DNA from: Pseudomonadota bacterium
GTDB taxonomy: Bacteria > Pseudomonadota > Alphaproteobacteria > Rhizobiales > Hyphomicrobiaceae
DNA: 53,978 nt
Reading direction: 5' to 3'
NCBI GenBank assembly: GCA_023387235.1
Contig: JAEWIJ010000007.1
Span: forward strand, 1-53,978
Shown here: in pieces, positions 1-8,575 of the stretch
Layout: each line of letters opens with the position of its first letter
Numbering within the stretch: position 1 is the stretch's first letter
Notes under the pieces: generated by a model
Seen by the model: the letters and a program-made list of their open reading frames with translations, nothing else
The model's database searches: none
Told to the model about the DNA's origin: nothing
Program-made: the position numbers and the translations under genes

Positions 1-152
1 GCGATCGACCAGAGGGGAAGAGCTGTCCGCCAGGACATCGAGGTTTGAGTGCTCATGGGCTCCTTGGAAAGACGATGCGTTGAGGGAAGGATGGTTCGCG
101 ATACAAGCGGTCCGTCTGCGGCATAAGCCGCGGAGAGGCCGCAGTCTTGTTG

Positions 153-168
153 TTAAGAGATTTTTAAC
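153..168 (+). promoter_or_regulatory. CtrA-type binding box
   Basis: The sequence reads TTAA, seven bases, TTAAC, an exact match to the full CtrA consensus TTAA-N7-TTAAC used by alphaproteobacterial cell-cycle regulators. It lies about 70 bases upstream of the first L,D-transpeptidase start, where an activator would sit. CtrA control of envelope genes is established in this class. Control of this gene is inferred. Confidence 0.6.
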
Positions 169-239
169 GTAAATGATTCGTTATGGTGATCATCGTGCGC
201 CCTGGGGCACTGCGTACTGCTTCGATCATCAGGGGAACC

Positions 240-1217
240 ATGGCTAAGAACAGCCAAGTGCTGAGCATGGCCGTCGTGGCCGCGTTGTCGGCCGCCTTCC
301 TGGCGGCGTGCGGTGGCGACATTGCGCCTGCACACCTGCGGCCATTATCCAAGGACGCCATGATGCTCCTTGGCAAGAAGGACATGCGCGCGGACACGCA
401 GATTTTCGTGCGCATTTTCAAGGAAGAGTCGGAGCTCGAGATCTGGAAGGCCCGGGATGACGGGCGCTTCTATCATTTCAAGACCTATCCGATCTGCACG
501 TGGTCGGGGGAGCTCGGGCCGAAGCTCCGCCAAGGCGACAAGCAGGCGCCCGAGGGATTCTATACGATCACCAAGCGCCAGATGAACCCCAAGTCGAGCT
601 ATCATCTCGCGTTCAACCTCGGCTTCCCGAACGCCTACGACCGCGCGAACGGCCGCACCGGCGACTTCCTGATGGTGCACGGCAACTGCACGTCCGCGGG
701 CTGCTACGCCATGACCGACGGTCTGGTCGAGGAGATCTATGCCCTGGCGCGCGAGCAGTTCGATGCCGGGCACGAGGCCTTCGATGTGCACGCCTTTCCG
801 TTCCGCATGACCGACGAGAACATGGCGCGCCACCGGGGCAGTCCGCACTATCGCTTCTGGCAGACGCTGAAGGAAGGCTACGACTCCTTCGAGGTTTCTC
901 GTCAGCCGCCGCAGGTGTCGGTGTGTGAGCGGCGTTACATCGTCAACGCGGACTTCCGCGACTCGCGGGCCGGGCGCATCGATCCGGAGGGCCGGTGCCC
1001 CGTGTATCAGATCGCGCGGCCGCAACCGTTCGTACCGCGTCCCGGCGACAAGGTGGCGATGATGCCCCAGATCGTCGTTCCCGGCCTCAAGAAGCGTGAC
1101 GTCCTCATGAGTGCGATGCCGGGTGCCGGACAGCGCATGAGCCTCGGCATCCCTCCCGAGCTCTTCGAGCTCGGCACAGAGGCGGCTGAAACCCCCGCTC
1201 AGGCTGGCAGTCGATAG
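240..1217 (+). CDS. L,D-transpeptidase family lipoprotein (YkuD domain)
   Basis: This is a YkuD-fold L,D-transpeptidase/YafK-like murein enzyme, a family that cross-links or attaches proteins to peptidoglycan in the periplasm. The N-terminus is a lipoprotein signal, with a hydrophobic stretch ending in LAAC at Cys24. The catalytic motif HGNCTSAGC gives His147 and Cys155 in the expected spacing. The core is about residues 50-230, followed by an extra region of about 100 residues with no recognised domain. The ATG at 240 follows AGGGGAACC and keeps a clean signal peptide; an ATG at 183 would spoil it. A CtrA box lies upstream. The next gene is a related copy. Substrate is unknown. Confidence 0.85.
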   Translation: MAKNSQVLSMAVVAALSAAFLAACGGDIAPAHLRPLSKDAMMLLGKKDMRADTQIFVRIFKEESELEIWKARDDGRFYHFKTYPICTWSGELGPKLRQGDKQAPEGFYTITKRQMNPKSSYHLAFNLGFPNAYDRANGRTGDFLMVHGNCTSAGCYAMTDGLVEEIYALAREQFDAGHEAFDVHAFPFRMTDENMARHRGSPHYRFWQTLKEGYDSFEVSRQPPQVSVCERRYIVNADFRDSRAGRIDPEGRCPVYQIARPQPFVPRPGDKVAMMPQIVVPGLKKRDVLMSAMPGAGQRMSLGIPPELFELGTEAAETPAQAGSR

Positions 1218-1287
1218 GCGGACTCACCGCGCCTCTCGAAGTGACGGATTTGCTGAAGTAATCCATGGATTCGATCAGCAACTGCGC

Positions 1288-1309
1288 GACGCGCCCACTG
1301 TGGCGCGTC
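1288..1309. repeat. GC-rich hairpin between the two transpeptidase genes
   Basis: GACGCGCC and GGCGCGTC form a perfect 8-bp stem around a 6-base loop (1288-1295 with 1302-1309). It lies 70 bases after the stop of the first transpeptidase gene. No T-run follows, so it is at best a weak terminator or an mRNA-stabilising hairpin. Confidence 0.35.
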
Positions 1310-1449
1310 TGCGATACCCCTCGGGCATTCCGCACCTGACGGGGCGCGCGGGCTTGTTCCTCCCTTGGGCCTGTGGTTCGTGGCGTTAGGAATTGTGGCG
1401 TAACTGCGGCAGGGGCGGCGTGGTGTACGGCTTCAGGTGCCATACCGGA

Positions 1450-2697
1450 ATGATCGGCTTCCCGGCTGCGCGGGCGGCAAGCGGTGTCCGGTTCCTGGTC
1501 GCTCTCATCCTTATTCTGATGACCTGCGTCGTGCCGGCCGCTGCCCTTGTCGTCGAGCTCGACGATGTGGCGCCCGACCGGATCGAGCGCCAGCGCGCCT
1601 TCGTGCGCGGCACCCTTCCGCCGGCCACGGCTCCGGAGCTCGGCGATCTCGCGGAATGGCTCTCAGAAAAGGGCGTCGCGGAAGGCGCGCCGATCCTGAT
1701 CCGCATCTTCAAGGCCGAGTCGGAGCTCGAGCTGTGGATGCGCAAGGGATCGACCTACGTACTGCAGGCGACGTTCCCCATCTGCCATTGGACCGGTACG
1801 CTCGGCCCCAAGCTGCGCGAAGGCGACAAGCAGAGCCCCGAGGGTTTCTACACCGTGGGGCGTGGCCAGATGCGCCACCTCGGGCGCTGGCGGAATGCAT
1901 TCAACATCGGTTATCCGAACCTGCACGATAAGCGCCTCGATCGCACCGGCTCCTACATCCTGATGCATGGTGGGTGCTCATCAACGGGCTGCTTCGCGAT
2001 GACCCAGCCCGTTCAGCAAGTGATCTACCGTCTCGCCGCCGCTGCGCTGCGTCGTCAGCAGGTCAACTTCCAGGTGCACGTGTTTCCGTTCCGCATGACG
2101 GAGACCAACATGGCTACGCATGCGGAAAGCCCCTGGATGGATTTCTGGCGCGATCTGAAGGTCGGCTACGACGCTTTCGAAGCGACGCGTCTGCCACCCC
2201 GCATCGGCATCTGCGGTCAGCGATATGTCGTGGCGAGAGGAGCGCAGAGCGGCCGTAGTGACGGGCCGCTGAGGCGTATCGAGCCAGGCAAGGCGGAGGC
2301 GGCAGGGTTCGATACGAGCCGCTGCGGCATTCCTGTCGTGCAGCCGACCGATCAGATTGCGACCGGATCTTTGCCGGGTGATGGGCCGGGCGATGGGACG
2401 GCGGCCACCGGAACCCACTTCACGCCGTCGGCAGGACGCACGGTTGCGCGAGTCGAGCGCAAGGAGCCCGCAGGGCCGACGCCGCCGTCGCGCGCCGAGC
2501 GGACCGACTACGGATGGGTTTCACGCGAGCCGAAGCCGGGCGAGACTCGCGCCGAGAGGCCCACAAATACCCGGCCTGCAAATACCAAGGCGCAGAAGCA
2601 GGCCGACGAGCGGGAGCGCTTGCGGGAGAAGCGGCGCGCCCATCGCGAGGCGCTGAAGAACAGCTATCTGCGGACGCTGATCGGGGCTTCGCAGTAG
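1450..2697 (+). CDS. L,D-transpeptidase family protein, second tandem copy
   Basis: This is a second YkuD-type L,D-transpeptidase, clearly related to its upstream neighbour: both share RIFK.ESELE.W, the GPKLR.GDKQ.PEGFYT block and FPFRMT. It has a signal peptide ending near PAAA (residues 29-32). The catalytic motif HGGCSSTGC gives His173 and Cys181. After the catalytic domain (about 75-270) a low-complexity tail of about 145 residues becomes strongly basic and helical at the end (KQADERERLREKRR), which could bind the wall or another protein. The ATG at 1450 is chosen because it leaves a normal signal peptide; the ribosome binding site is weak and a start at 1393 is possible. Confidence 0.8.
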   Translation: MIGFPAARAASGVRFLVALILILMTCVVPAAALVVELDDVAPDRIERQRAFVRGTLPPATAPELGDLAEWLSEKGVAEGAPILIRIFKAESELELWMRKGSTYVLQATFPICHWTGTLGPKLREGDKQSPEGFYTVGRGQMRHLGRWRNAFNIGYPNLHDKRLDRTGSYILMHGGCSSTGCFAMTQPVQQVIYRLAAAALRRQQVNFQVHVFPFRMTETNMATHAESPWMDFWRDLKVGYDAFEATRLPPRIGICGQRYVVARGAQSGRSDGPLRRIEPGKAEAAGFDTSRCGIPVVQPTDQIATGSLPGDGPGDGTAATGTHFTPSAGRTVARVERKEPAGPTPPSRAERTDYGWVSREPKPGETRAERPTNTRPANTKAQKQADERERLREKRRAHREALKNSYLRTLIGASQ

Positions 2698-2715
2698 GCT
2701 TCCCGCGGGCGCCCG

Positions 2716-3102
2716 TCAGGCGGGCTTGCGGTAGACGTCCTTGAGGGCGATCCGGCCGTCCTTGAACGTATAGACCTCGACACCCTGATGATCGCCGACG
2801 GCGCCATCCGTGCGGCGGGTCTCCGTCAGCCGGAAGGTCATGAACGAGATGTCGGGAAGATGCTGGTAGACGACATCGGAGAAGCGCTGCGCGCTGTAGA
2901 TCTCCTGCTGGCGCTGAAAATGCGCTCGGATTGCCTCGGGGCTCGCAAGGAGGCGCGGTGCGCCGGTCTCATCCTGGCCTCGCCACTGGAAGTCCGGTGT
3001 CACGACGCGGTACAGGGCCTCCACGTCCTTCTTGAAGAAGGCTCGGCCAAAGGCCTTGAACAACTCCTCCCGTTCCCCGAGAGCCTGGCTGGTGAGCGAC
3101 AT
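2716..3102 (-). CDS. NTF2-like / SnoaL-type protein
   Basis: A 128-residue protein with the NTF2-like fold: an N-terminal helix with FFKKDVEALYRVVTPDFQW, an inner region with SPEAIRAHFQ, and C-terminal strands around GVEVYTFKDGRI. The length fits a single SnoaL/DUF4440-type cone domain, which forms small-ligand pockets in enzymes or binding proteins. There is no diagnostic catalytic pair, so the substrate cannot be named. The gene converges on the transpeptidase gene (18-base gap) and is divergent from sucC. Confidence 0.7.
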   Translation of the reverse strand: MSLTSQALGEREELFKAFGRAFFKKDVEALYRVVTPDFQWRGQDETGAPRLLASPEAIRAHFQRQQEIYSAQRFSDVVYQHLPDISFMTFRLTETRRTDGAVGDHQGVEVYTFKDGRIALKDVYRKPA

Positions 3103-3232
3103 TTTCCGAGACCTCCCTAGATCTTATGGTTGGCACGCCGCACGCGATCTTTACGAAAGCTGCCCTTTCTTGTGCGGCCTGTTCGGGCTAAAGGATCGGT
3201 AAAGCCGGACGCCACCACGGGGACACGATGCC

Positions 3233-4432
3233 ATGAACATCCATGAGTACCAAGCCAAGGAACTCTATCGGCAGTATGGCGTGCCGACGGGGCAGGGCTT
3301 TCCCGCGTTCACGGTGGCCGAGGCCGTCGAGGCAGCCAAGAAGCTGCCGGGTCCTGTCTGGGTGGTGAAGTCCCAGATTCATGCCGGAGGGCGCGGCAAG
3401 GGCAAATTCAAGGAGACGGCCGCCGGGAGCGGCGGTGGCGTTCGGCTCGCGAAGTCGATCGAGGAGGTCGAGACCTTCGCCGGGCAGATGCTCGGCAATA
3501 CGCTCGTCACAGTGCAGACAGGTCCAGACGGACGGAAGGTTCAGCGGCTCTATGTCGAGGACGGCTCGGCCATTGCCCGCGAGCTCTATCTTTCCGCGCT
3601 GGTCGATCGCGAGACCAGCCGCGTCGCCTTCATCGTGTCGACGGAAGGCGGCATGGACATCGAGCAGGTCGCCCATGACACGCCCGAGAAGATCCTGACG
3701 TTCTCGATCGACCCGGCATCCGGCTATTTCCCCTTCCACGGCCGCAAGGTTGCGTTTGCGCTCGGTCTCGAGGGCGATCAGGTCAAGCAGTGCGTGAAGC
3801 TGATCGGCGATCTCTATCGCATGGTCGTCGAGAAGGACATGGCGCTGCTCGAGATCAACCCGCTTGTCGTGACCAAGGACGGCAATCTGCTCGCACTCGA
3901 CGGCAAGATGAATTTCGATTCGAACGCGCTCTTCCGCCAGAAGGACGTCGTCGCAATGCGCGACCTCGAGGAGGAGGATGCCTCCGAGGTCGAAGCGTCG
4001 AAGTACGATCTCTCCTACGTGAAGCTCGACGGCCAGATCGGCTGCCTCGTCAATGGCGCCGGCCTCGCCATGGCCACCATGGACATCATCAAGCTGCACG
4101 GCATGGAGCCGGCGAACTTCCTCGATGTCGGCGGCTCGGCGTCGAAGGAGAAGGTCACGGCCGCATTCAAGATCATCCTCAATGATCCGAACGTGAAGGG
4201 CATTCTGGTCAACATCTTCGGCGGCATCATGCGGTGCGATATCATCGCGGAAGGCGTGGTCGCGGCGGCGCGGGAGCTCGGGGTGACGGTGCCTCTGGTC
4301 GTGCGGCTCGAGGGGACGAACGTGGACCTCGGCAAGAAGATCATGGCCGAGTCGGGTCTCAAGATCCTGAGCGCCGACAATCTCGCCGACGCCGCGAAGA
4401 AGATTACTGACGCGGTGCGAAGCGCCGGCTGA
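3233..4432 (+). CDS. sucC: Succinyl-CoA ligase (ADP-forming) subunit beta
   Basis: The product is the nucleotide-binding beta subunit of succinate-CoA ligase, a TCA-cycle enzyme converting succinyl-CoA to succinate with formation of ATP. It starts MNIHEYQAKEL as the family does. The ATP-grasp part (about 1-230) has KSQIHAGGRGKGK and LLEINPLVV. The ligase domain carries GCLVNGAGLAMATMD, NFLDVGGSASKEKV and NIFGGIMRCD. Length (399) is normal. The related malate thiokinase beta subunit is the main alternative, but the sequence is closer to SucC. No sucD or 2-oxoglutarate dehydrogenase gene is beside it; 237 non-coding bases follow. Its partner must be elsewhere, or this is a second copy. Confidence 0.9.
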   Translation: MNIHEYQAKELYRQYGVPTGQGFPAFTVAEAVEAAKKLPGPVWVVKSQIHAGGRGKGKFKETAAGSGGGVRLAKSIEEVETFAGQMLGNTLVTVQTGPDGRKVQRLYVEDGSAIARELYLSALVDRETSRVAFIVSTEGGMDIEQVAHDTPEKILTFSIDPASGYFPFHGRKVAFALGLEGDQVKQCVKLIGDLYRMVVEKDMALLEINPLVVTKDGNLLALDGKMNFDSNALFRQKDVVAMRDLEEEDASEVEASKYDLSYVKLDGQIGCLVNGAGLAMATMDIIKLHGMEPANFLDVGGSASKEKVTAAFKIILNDPNVKGILVNIFGGIMRCDIIAEGVVAAARELGVTVPLVVRLEGTNVDLGKKIMAESGLKILSADNLADAAKKITDAVRSAG

Positions 4433-4577
4433 GCCAACGGCCATCGCTCGCGCCGGAATACACTGAGAATTCAACCGTCTTTCAGTCTACCGAGCGCGAG
4501 CGGGCCAAGAGCCGCGCGCTCGGAGCGTGCTCGCTATGCCAGCGGGCGATTGCTAAGGACGGGATGCACGAGGATAG

Positions 4578-4589
4578 TCTCAATTGAGA
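4578..4589. repeat. 12-base perfect palindrome upstream of the crotonase gene
   Basis: TCTCAATTGAGA is a perfect palindrome 80 bases before the start at 4670, in the 237-base gap after sucC. It has the size of a dimeric repressor site. No regulator is encoded beside it. The same gap holds an inverted pair of CGCTCGCGC / GCGCGAGCG. Confidence 0.3.
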
Positions 4590-4669
4590 GCGAAGGTGAT
4601 GGACTGAGGTTCGCGGACGCGAGCTCGGCCCGCGCCGAGCCCGATCTTCCCAAAAGTGGAGACCCAGCC

Positions 4670-5464
4670 ATGGACCTTGGCACGACCAAGATGCTTGCTC
4701 GCAAGGAGGGCGGCATCGGCTGGATGGTCTTCAACCAGCCTGAGAAGCGCAACGCCGTCTCCTATGAAATGTGGGTCGCGATTCCGAAGATCATCGCCGA
4801 CTTCGAGGCGGATCCGGCGGTGCGCGTCATCGTGCTCACGGGTGCGGGCGACAAAGCCTTCGTGTCTGGTGCCGACATCTCGGAGTTCGACAAGAAGCGC
4901 GATCGCGAGGAGACGATCCGCGTCTACGATCAGGCAGGGTCGACGGCGCAGGCGGCCATCACGAAGGTGAGCAAGCCAACAATCGCCATGATCCGCGGTC
5001 TCTGCGTCGGCGGCGGTGTCGCCATCGCACTCAACACCGACATCCGCATCTGCGGTCACGACAGTTTCTTCGCGGTGCCGGCGGCGCGACTCGGGCTCGG
5101 CTATCGCGCTTCGGGCATCAAGAAGCTCGTCGACATCGTCGGTCCGGCTTTTGCGAAGGAAATCTTCTTTACGGCGAACCGCTTCACGTCCGAAGACGCG
5201 CGCATCATGGGCCTCGTCAATCGGGTCGTGCCAGCCGAGGAGCTCGATGCCTACGTGCGCAAGTATGCGGCCACGATCGCCGACAATGCGCCACTGACGA
5301 TCAAGGCCGCGAAGCTCGCGATCCACGCAGCGATCCAGGACGCCGACAAGCGCGACATGGCGACGCTCGAGAAGGCCATCGACGCCTGCTTCGGGAGCGA
5401 GGACTACGTCGAAGGCCGTCGCGCCTTCATGGAGAAGCGGCGGCCTGTATTCAAAGGGCGTTAG
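4670..5464 (+). CDS. Enoyl-CoA hydratase/isomerase (crotonase) family protein
   Basis: A 264-residue crotonase-fold protein. Visible are the first oxyanion-hole loop around GAGDKAFVSGADISEF and the second around RGLCVGGGVAIALNTDIRI, then the C-terminal trimerisation helices. Crotonases act on acyl-CoA thioesters. The positions that hold the two catalytic glutamates of true hydratases read GVAIA and VPAAR, so both acids appear to be missing and simple hydration is doubtful. The start at 4670 follows GTGGAG and gives a normal N-terminus; the open frame extends further up but lacks family similarity there. A nitronate monooxygenase-like gene follows 24 bases later, probably in one operon. Confidence 0.8.
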   Translation: MDLGTTKMLARKEGGIGWMVFNQPEKRNAVSYEMWVAIPKIIADFEADPAVRVIVLTGAGDKAFVSGADISEFDKKRDREETIRVYDQAGSTAQAAITKVSKPTIAMIRGLCVGGGVAIALNTDIRICGHDSFFAVPAARLGLGYRASGIKKLVDIVGPAFAKEIFFTANRFTSEDARIMGLVNRVVPAEELDAYVRKYAATIADNAPLTIKAAKLAIHAAIQDADKRDMATLEKAIDACFGSEDYVEGRRAFMEKRRPVFKGR

Positions 5465-5488
5465 GCAGGACGGAAGCAGGAAAGGCGC

Positions 5489-6469
5489 ATGTGGATGCGC
5501 ATTGAAACGCGATTGACGAAACAGCTTGGACTTCGGCATCCCATCGTGCTTGCGCCGATGGGAACAGCCGCGGGCGGCGCGCTGGCGAGCGCGGTGACGA
5601 ACGCCGGAGGACTGGGATTCATCGGCGGTGGCTACGGCGACGCCCAATGGATCGAGCAGCAGTTCCGCGAGGCCGGCAATACGCGGGTCGGCGGCGGCTT
5701 CATCACTTGGTCGCTGGCGCAGGCGCCGCAGCTGCTCGACGTCATGCTGGCGCACAAGCCCGCGGCGATGTTCCTTTCATTCGGAGATCCGCGCCCCTTT
5801 GCGCCGGCAATCAAGGCGTCGGGCGCACTGCTTTTCTGCCAGGTTCAGTCACGCAACGATTGCATTGAGGCGCTGGAGGCGGGCGCCGACATCATCGTCG
5901 CGCAGGGTACTGAGGCGGGCGGTCACGGCGCGAGGCGCGCGACGATGACGCTGGTGCCGGAGATCGCCGATCTGCTGGCGCGGGAGGCGCCGGATACGTT
6001 GCTCTGTGCGGGTGGCGGGATCGCCGACGGGCGCGGGCTCGCGGCGGCGCTTGCGCTTGGCGCCGATGGTGTGGTGGTCGGCACGCGCTTCTGGGCGGCG
6101 GCCGAGGCCCTGGTGCATCCGAGTGTGCAGGCGGCCGGCGTCGCGGCAACCGGCGACGACACGCTCCGCACGTCGTCGACCGACATCGTGCGCGAGCGCT
6201 ACTGGCCCGATCGCTTCAATATCCGCGTCGTGCGCAACGCCTTCACCGATCGCTGGCACGGCAAGGAGGACGAGCTTCGCGCCAACCGTCCGCCGGAGAC
6301 GCAACGCGTTCATGCCGCGATCGCTTCCGGCGATGCGGCATTCGCGCCGATCATCGCCGGCGAGGCTCTTGGCTTGATCGACGCCGTCGAGCCGGCGGAG
6401 ACGATCATGTCGCGCATGGTCCAGGAAGCCGCCGACATTCTGCGCTCGACGGCACGGATGATCCGCTAA
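5489..6469 (+). CDS. Nitronate monooxygenase-like FMN enzyme
   Basis: A TIM-barrel flavoprotein of the nitronate monooxygenase / 2-nitropropane dioxygenase family, which oxidises alkyl nitronates or related substrates with FMN. Diagnostic segments are the N-terminal HPIVLAPMG, the GTEAGGHG loop, and the FMN phosphate-binding segments GGIADGRGLAAALALGA and GVVVGTRF. Length (326) is normal. An ATG at 5495 is a second choice, better spaced from AGGAAAGG. The gene sits close behind the crotonase gene, suggesting joint work on an acyl or nitroalkane substrate, but the family is often annotated only by fold. Its end overlaps the convergent aldo/keto reductase gene by four bases. Confidence 0.8.
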   Translation: MWMRIETRLTKQLGLRHPIVLAPMGTAAGGALASAVTNAGGLGFIGGGYGDAQWIEQQFREAGNTRVGGGFITWSLAQAPQLLDVMLAHKPAAMFLSFGDPRPFAPAIKASGALLFCQVQSRNDCIEALEAGADIIVAQGTEAGGHGARRATMTLVPEIADLLAREAPDTLLCAGGGIADGRGLAAALALGADGVVVGTRFWAAAEALVHPSVQAAGVAATGDDTLRTSSTDIVRERYWPDRFNIRVVRNAFTDRWHGKEDELRANRPPETQRVHAAIASGDAAFAPIIAGEALGLIDAVEPAETIMSRMVQEAADILRSTARMIR

Positions 6470-7488
6470 TCGCTGATCTTCGCGAAGCGGCCCTCGACCG
6501 GATAGCCGGGGTCGGTGTAGCCCGGCGAGGAAGGATGGCCGGGCCTTACGAGGCTGTCGACGAGCGCCTCGTCCTCCTTCGTCCATTTGAAGTCGAGCGC
6601 GCCGGGATAGACGGCCCACTGCTCGAATGTGCGCGGGCCGGCGATGACCGAGGTCACGGCCGAATTGTTCAGAACCCACGCCACTGCGAAATGAATGAGG
6701 CTCACGCCCTTGGCCTCGCAATGCGCCTTGAGCTTCGCGGCGACGGCAAGCGACTCGGGCCGCCATTCCGTCTCCATCATGCGCCTGTCGTTGCGTCCGG
6801 CGCGCGTGTCGGGTGGCGCGTTGCTGCCCGGCTGGTACTTGCCCGAGAGGATGCCGCGGGCGATCGGGCTGTAGGTGGCGACGCCGAGGCCATAAGCGCG
6901 GGCGGCCGGCAACACTTCGACCTCCGGCATCCGGTTCATCAGATTGTAGTAGGGCTGCAGCACTATCGGAGCCGGCGCGCCGACTGCGCGGCAGGCCGCG
7001 TCGATCGCAGGAATGTGCCAGGCGCGCACGTTCGAGAGGCCCCAGTACCGCAGCTTGCCGGCGCGGATGAGATCACCGAAGGTCTCGGCCACGCTCTCCC
7101 ACGGCACGCTCGGATCGACACGGTGAATGTACTCGATGTCGATGTGGTCTATGCCGAGGCGCTTCAGCGAAGCATCGACCGCCTCGACCATGTGCCGACG
7201 TGAGAGACCACGATCATTCGGTCCTGGTCCCGCCGGCTGCGCGAGCTTACTCGCGAGTATCCAATGGTTGCGCCGCGCCTTGATGGTCCGTGCCGTCACT
7301 TCCTCCGAGCGACCCTGCTCGTAGACGTTGGCCGTATCGATGAAGTTTATGCCGAGATCGGCGGCGTTATCGGCGATGCGCTGGGCCTCGGCCTGATCGG
7401 TCGGGCCGCCGAACATCATCGTGCCGAGGCAGAGCTCGGAGACCTTGAGGCCGCTGCGTCCAAGCGTGCGATAGCGCATGGTGGCCAT
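6466..7488 (-). CDS. Aldo/keto reductase
   Basis: A 340-residue NADPH-dependent aldo/keto reductase with the full catalytic tetrad: Asp and Tyr in NFIDTANVYEQGRSEE, Lys in ILASKLA, His in IEYIHRVD. The family reduces carbonyl compounds in the cytoplasm. The start ATG at 7488 follows GGGAG and gives the family N-terminus MRYRTLGRSGLKVSELCLG after three residues; the longer open frame upstream is not protein-like. C-terminal SVIAGPRTFEQW matches the cofactor-binding end seen in the YajO/PdxI-like branch. It is read after panB with a 97-base gap, so cotranscription is possible. Substrate is unknown. Confidence 0.88.
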   Translation of the reverse strand: MATMRYRTLGRSGLKVSELCLGTMMFGGPTDQAEAQRIADNAADLGINFIDTANVYEQGRSEEVTARTIKARRNHWILASKLAQPAGPGPNDRGLSRRHMVEAVDASLKRLGIDHIDIEYIHRVDPSVPWESVAETFGDLIRAGKLRYWGLSNVRAWHIPAIDAACRAVGAPAPIVLQPYYNLMNRMPEVEVLPAARAYGLGVATYSPIARGILSGKYQPGSNAPPDTRAGRNDRRMMETEWRPESLAVAAKLKAHCEAKGVSLIHFAVAWVLNNSAVTSVIAGPRTFEQWAVYPGALDFKWTKEDEALVDSLVRPGHPSSPGYTDPGYPVEGRFAKISD

Positions 7489-7585
7489 GGTGTGCTCCCT
7501 TCTGATCAGATCCGCAGGCTTCGGGATGTCGTGATCATGAGCCCCGACCCGACGAGGCGCAAGCGCGTGTGCGCCGGGGCGCGAC

Positions 7586-8416
7586 TTACGCGTTGCGCTT
7601 GGCTGTTTCGCCGAAGACGTGCTCGGGACCGGGGAAGCGTCGCTCGCGGACTTCGGCGGCATAGAGCGCCACGGCTGCATCCGCCTCGCGACCGAGCTCG
7701 GCGTAACGCTTGACGAACTTCGGCCGGAAGTCGGTGAAGATGCCGAGAACATCGTCGATGACCAGGATCTGTCCGTCGCATGCCTCGGATGCGCCGATGC
7801 CGATCGTCGGGATGGAAACGGCCTCCGTGATCGAGCGCGCGAGCAGCTCCGTGACCTTCTCCAGAACGACGCTGAATGCGCCGGCGTCGCTCACCGCTTT
7901 GGCGTCCTCGAGTATCTGTCTGGCGCCATCGCCGCGACCCTGGACCTTGTAGCCACCGAAGGTATTGACCGCCTGCGGCGTGAGACCGACGTGCGCCATG
8001 ACGGGGATGCCGCGTCGCGTGAGAAAGCGGATCGTCTCGGCCATGCTCTCGCCGGCCTCGAGCTTGACGGCGCCGCAGCTCGTTTCGGCCATGACGCGCG
8101 CCGCACTGCGGAAAGCCTGCTCCGGGCTTCCCTCGTAGGAGCCGAAAGGCAGATCCACGACGACGAGGGCGCGTTCGGCGCCACGGCGCACTGCCTGGCC
8201 GTGCATGATCATCATGTCGAGGCTGACGCCGACGGTCGATGGGAGCCCATGCAGCACCATGCCGACGCTGTCGCCGACCAGGATGAGGTCGCAGTGGCGA
8301 TCGACGATGCGTGCGACGGGCGTGGTGTAGGCCGTCAGGCAGGCAATCGGCGCGCCGCCCTTGCGCGATTGGATATCGGGTGGTGTCAGTGCTTTGCTGA
8401 TGGATGTTGCGCTCAT
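7586..8416 (-). CDS. panB: 3-methyl-2-oxobutanoate hydroxymethyltransferase
   Basis: The first committed step of pantothenate (coenzyme A) synthesis: it transfers a hydroxymethyl group from methylene-tetrahydrofolate to 2-oxoisovalerate, giving ketopantoate. The 276-residue TIM barrel has the family blocks CLTAYTTPVARIVD, LVGDSVGMVLHGLPSTV (metal and substrate site), VVDLPFGSY, KLEAG, VMAHVGLTPQ and TIGIGAS. No panC or panE lies nearby, so the pathway is dispersed. Its 5' region contains the perfect palindrome GCCCGGCCGGGC (8440-8451), which could fold in the leader. It is divergent from the MgtC-like gene. Confidence 0.93.
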   Translation of the reverse strand: MSATSISKALTPPDIQSRKGGAPIACLTAYTTPVARIVDRHCDLILVGDSVGMVLHGLPSTVGVSLDMMIMHGQAVRRGAERALVVVDLPFGSYEGSPEQAFRSAARVMAETSCGAVKLEAGESMAETIRFLTRRGIPVMAHVGLTPQAVNTFGGYKVQGRGDGARQILEDAKAVSDAGAFSVVLEKVTELLARSITEAVSIPTIGIGASEACDGQILVIDDVLGIFTDFRPKFVKRYAELGREADAAVALYAAEVRERRFPGPEHVFGETAKRNA

Positions 8417-8575
8417 GGCTGTCTCGTTTTCGTGTCGGAGCCCGGCCGGGCGATCTGTTGGCGTTCTAGCGCCTTTGCGGCGCCATCGAAACCGATCTTC
8501 GAACCGGCCCGGTATGCGCTCAGGGCAACGAACTGAGCGCCCGAGCGTTGCGCGGTATCGAGCGATGGGAAGAAA

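Noticed and set aside
1..182. Tail of an upstream gene
   Set aside because: Three frames are open for short distances from base 1, and none has a recognisable ending, so no call can be made.
3188..4474. Long open frame antisense to sucC (428 codons)
   Set aside because: It is a mirror of a strongly conserved gene in GC-rich DNA, has shadow-like composition rich in His, Arg and Asp, and no family resemblance.
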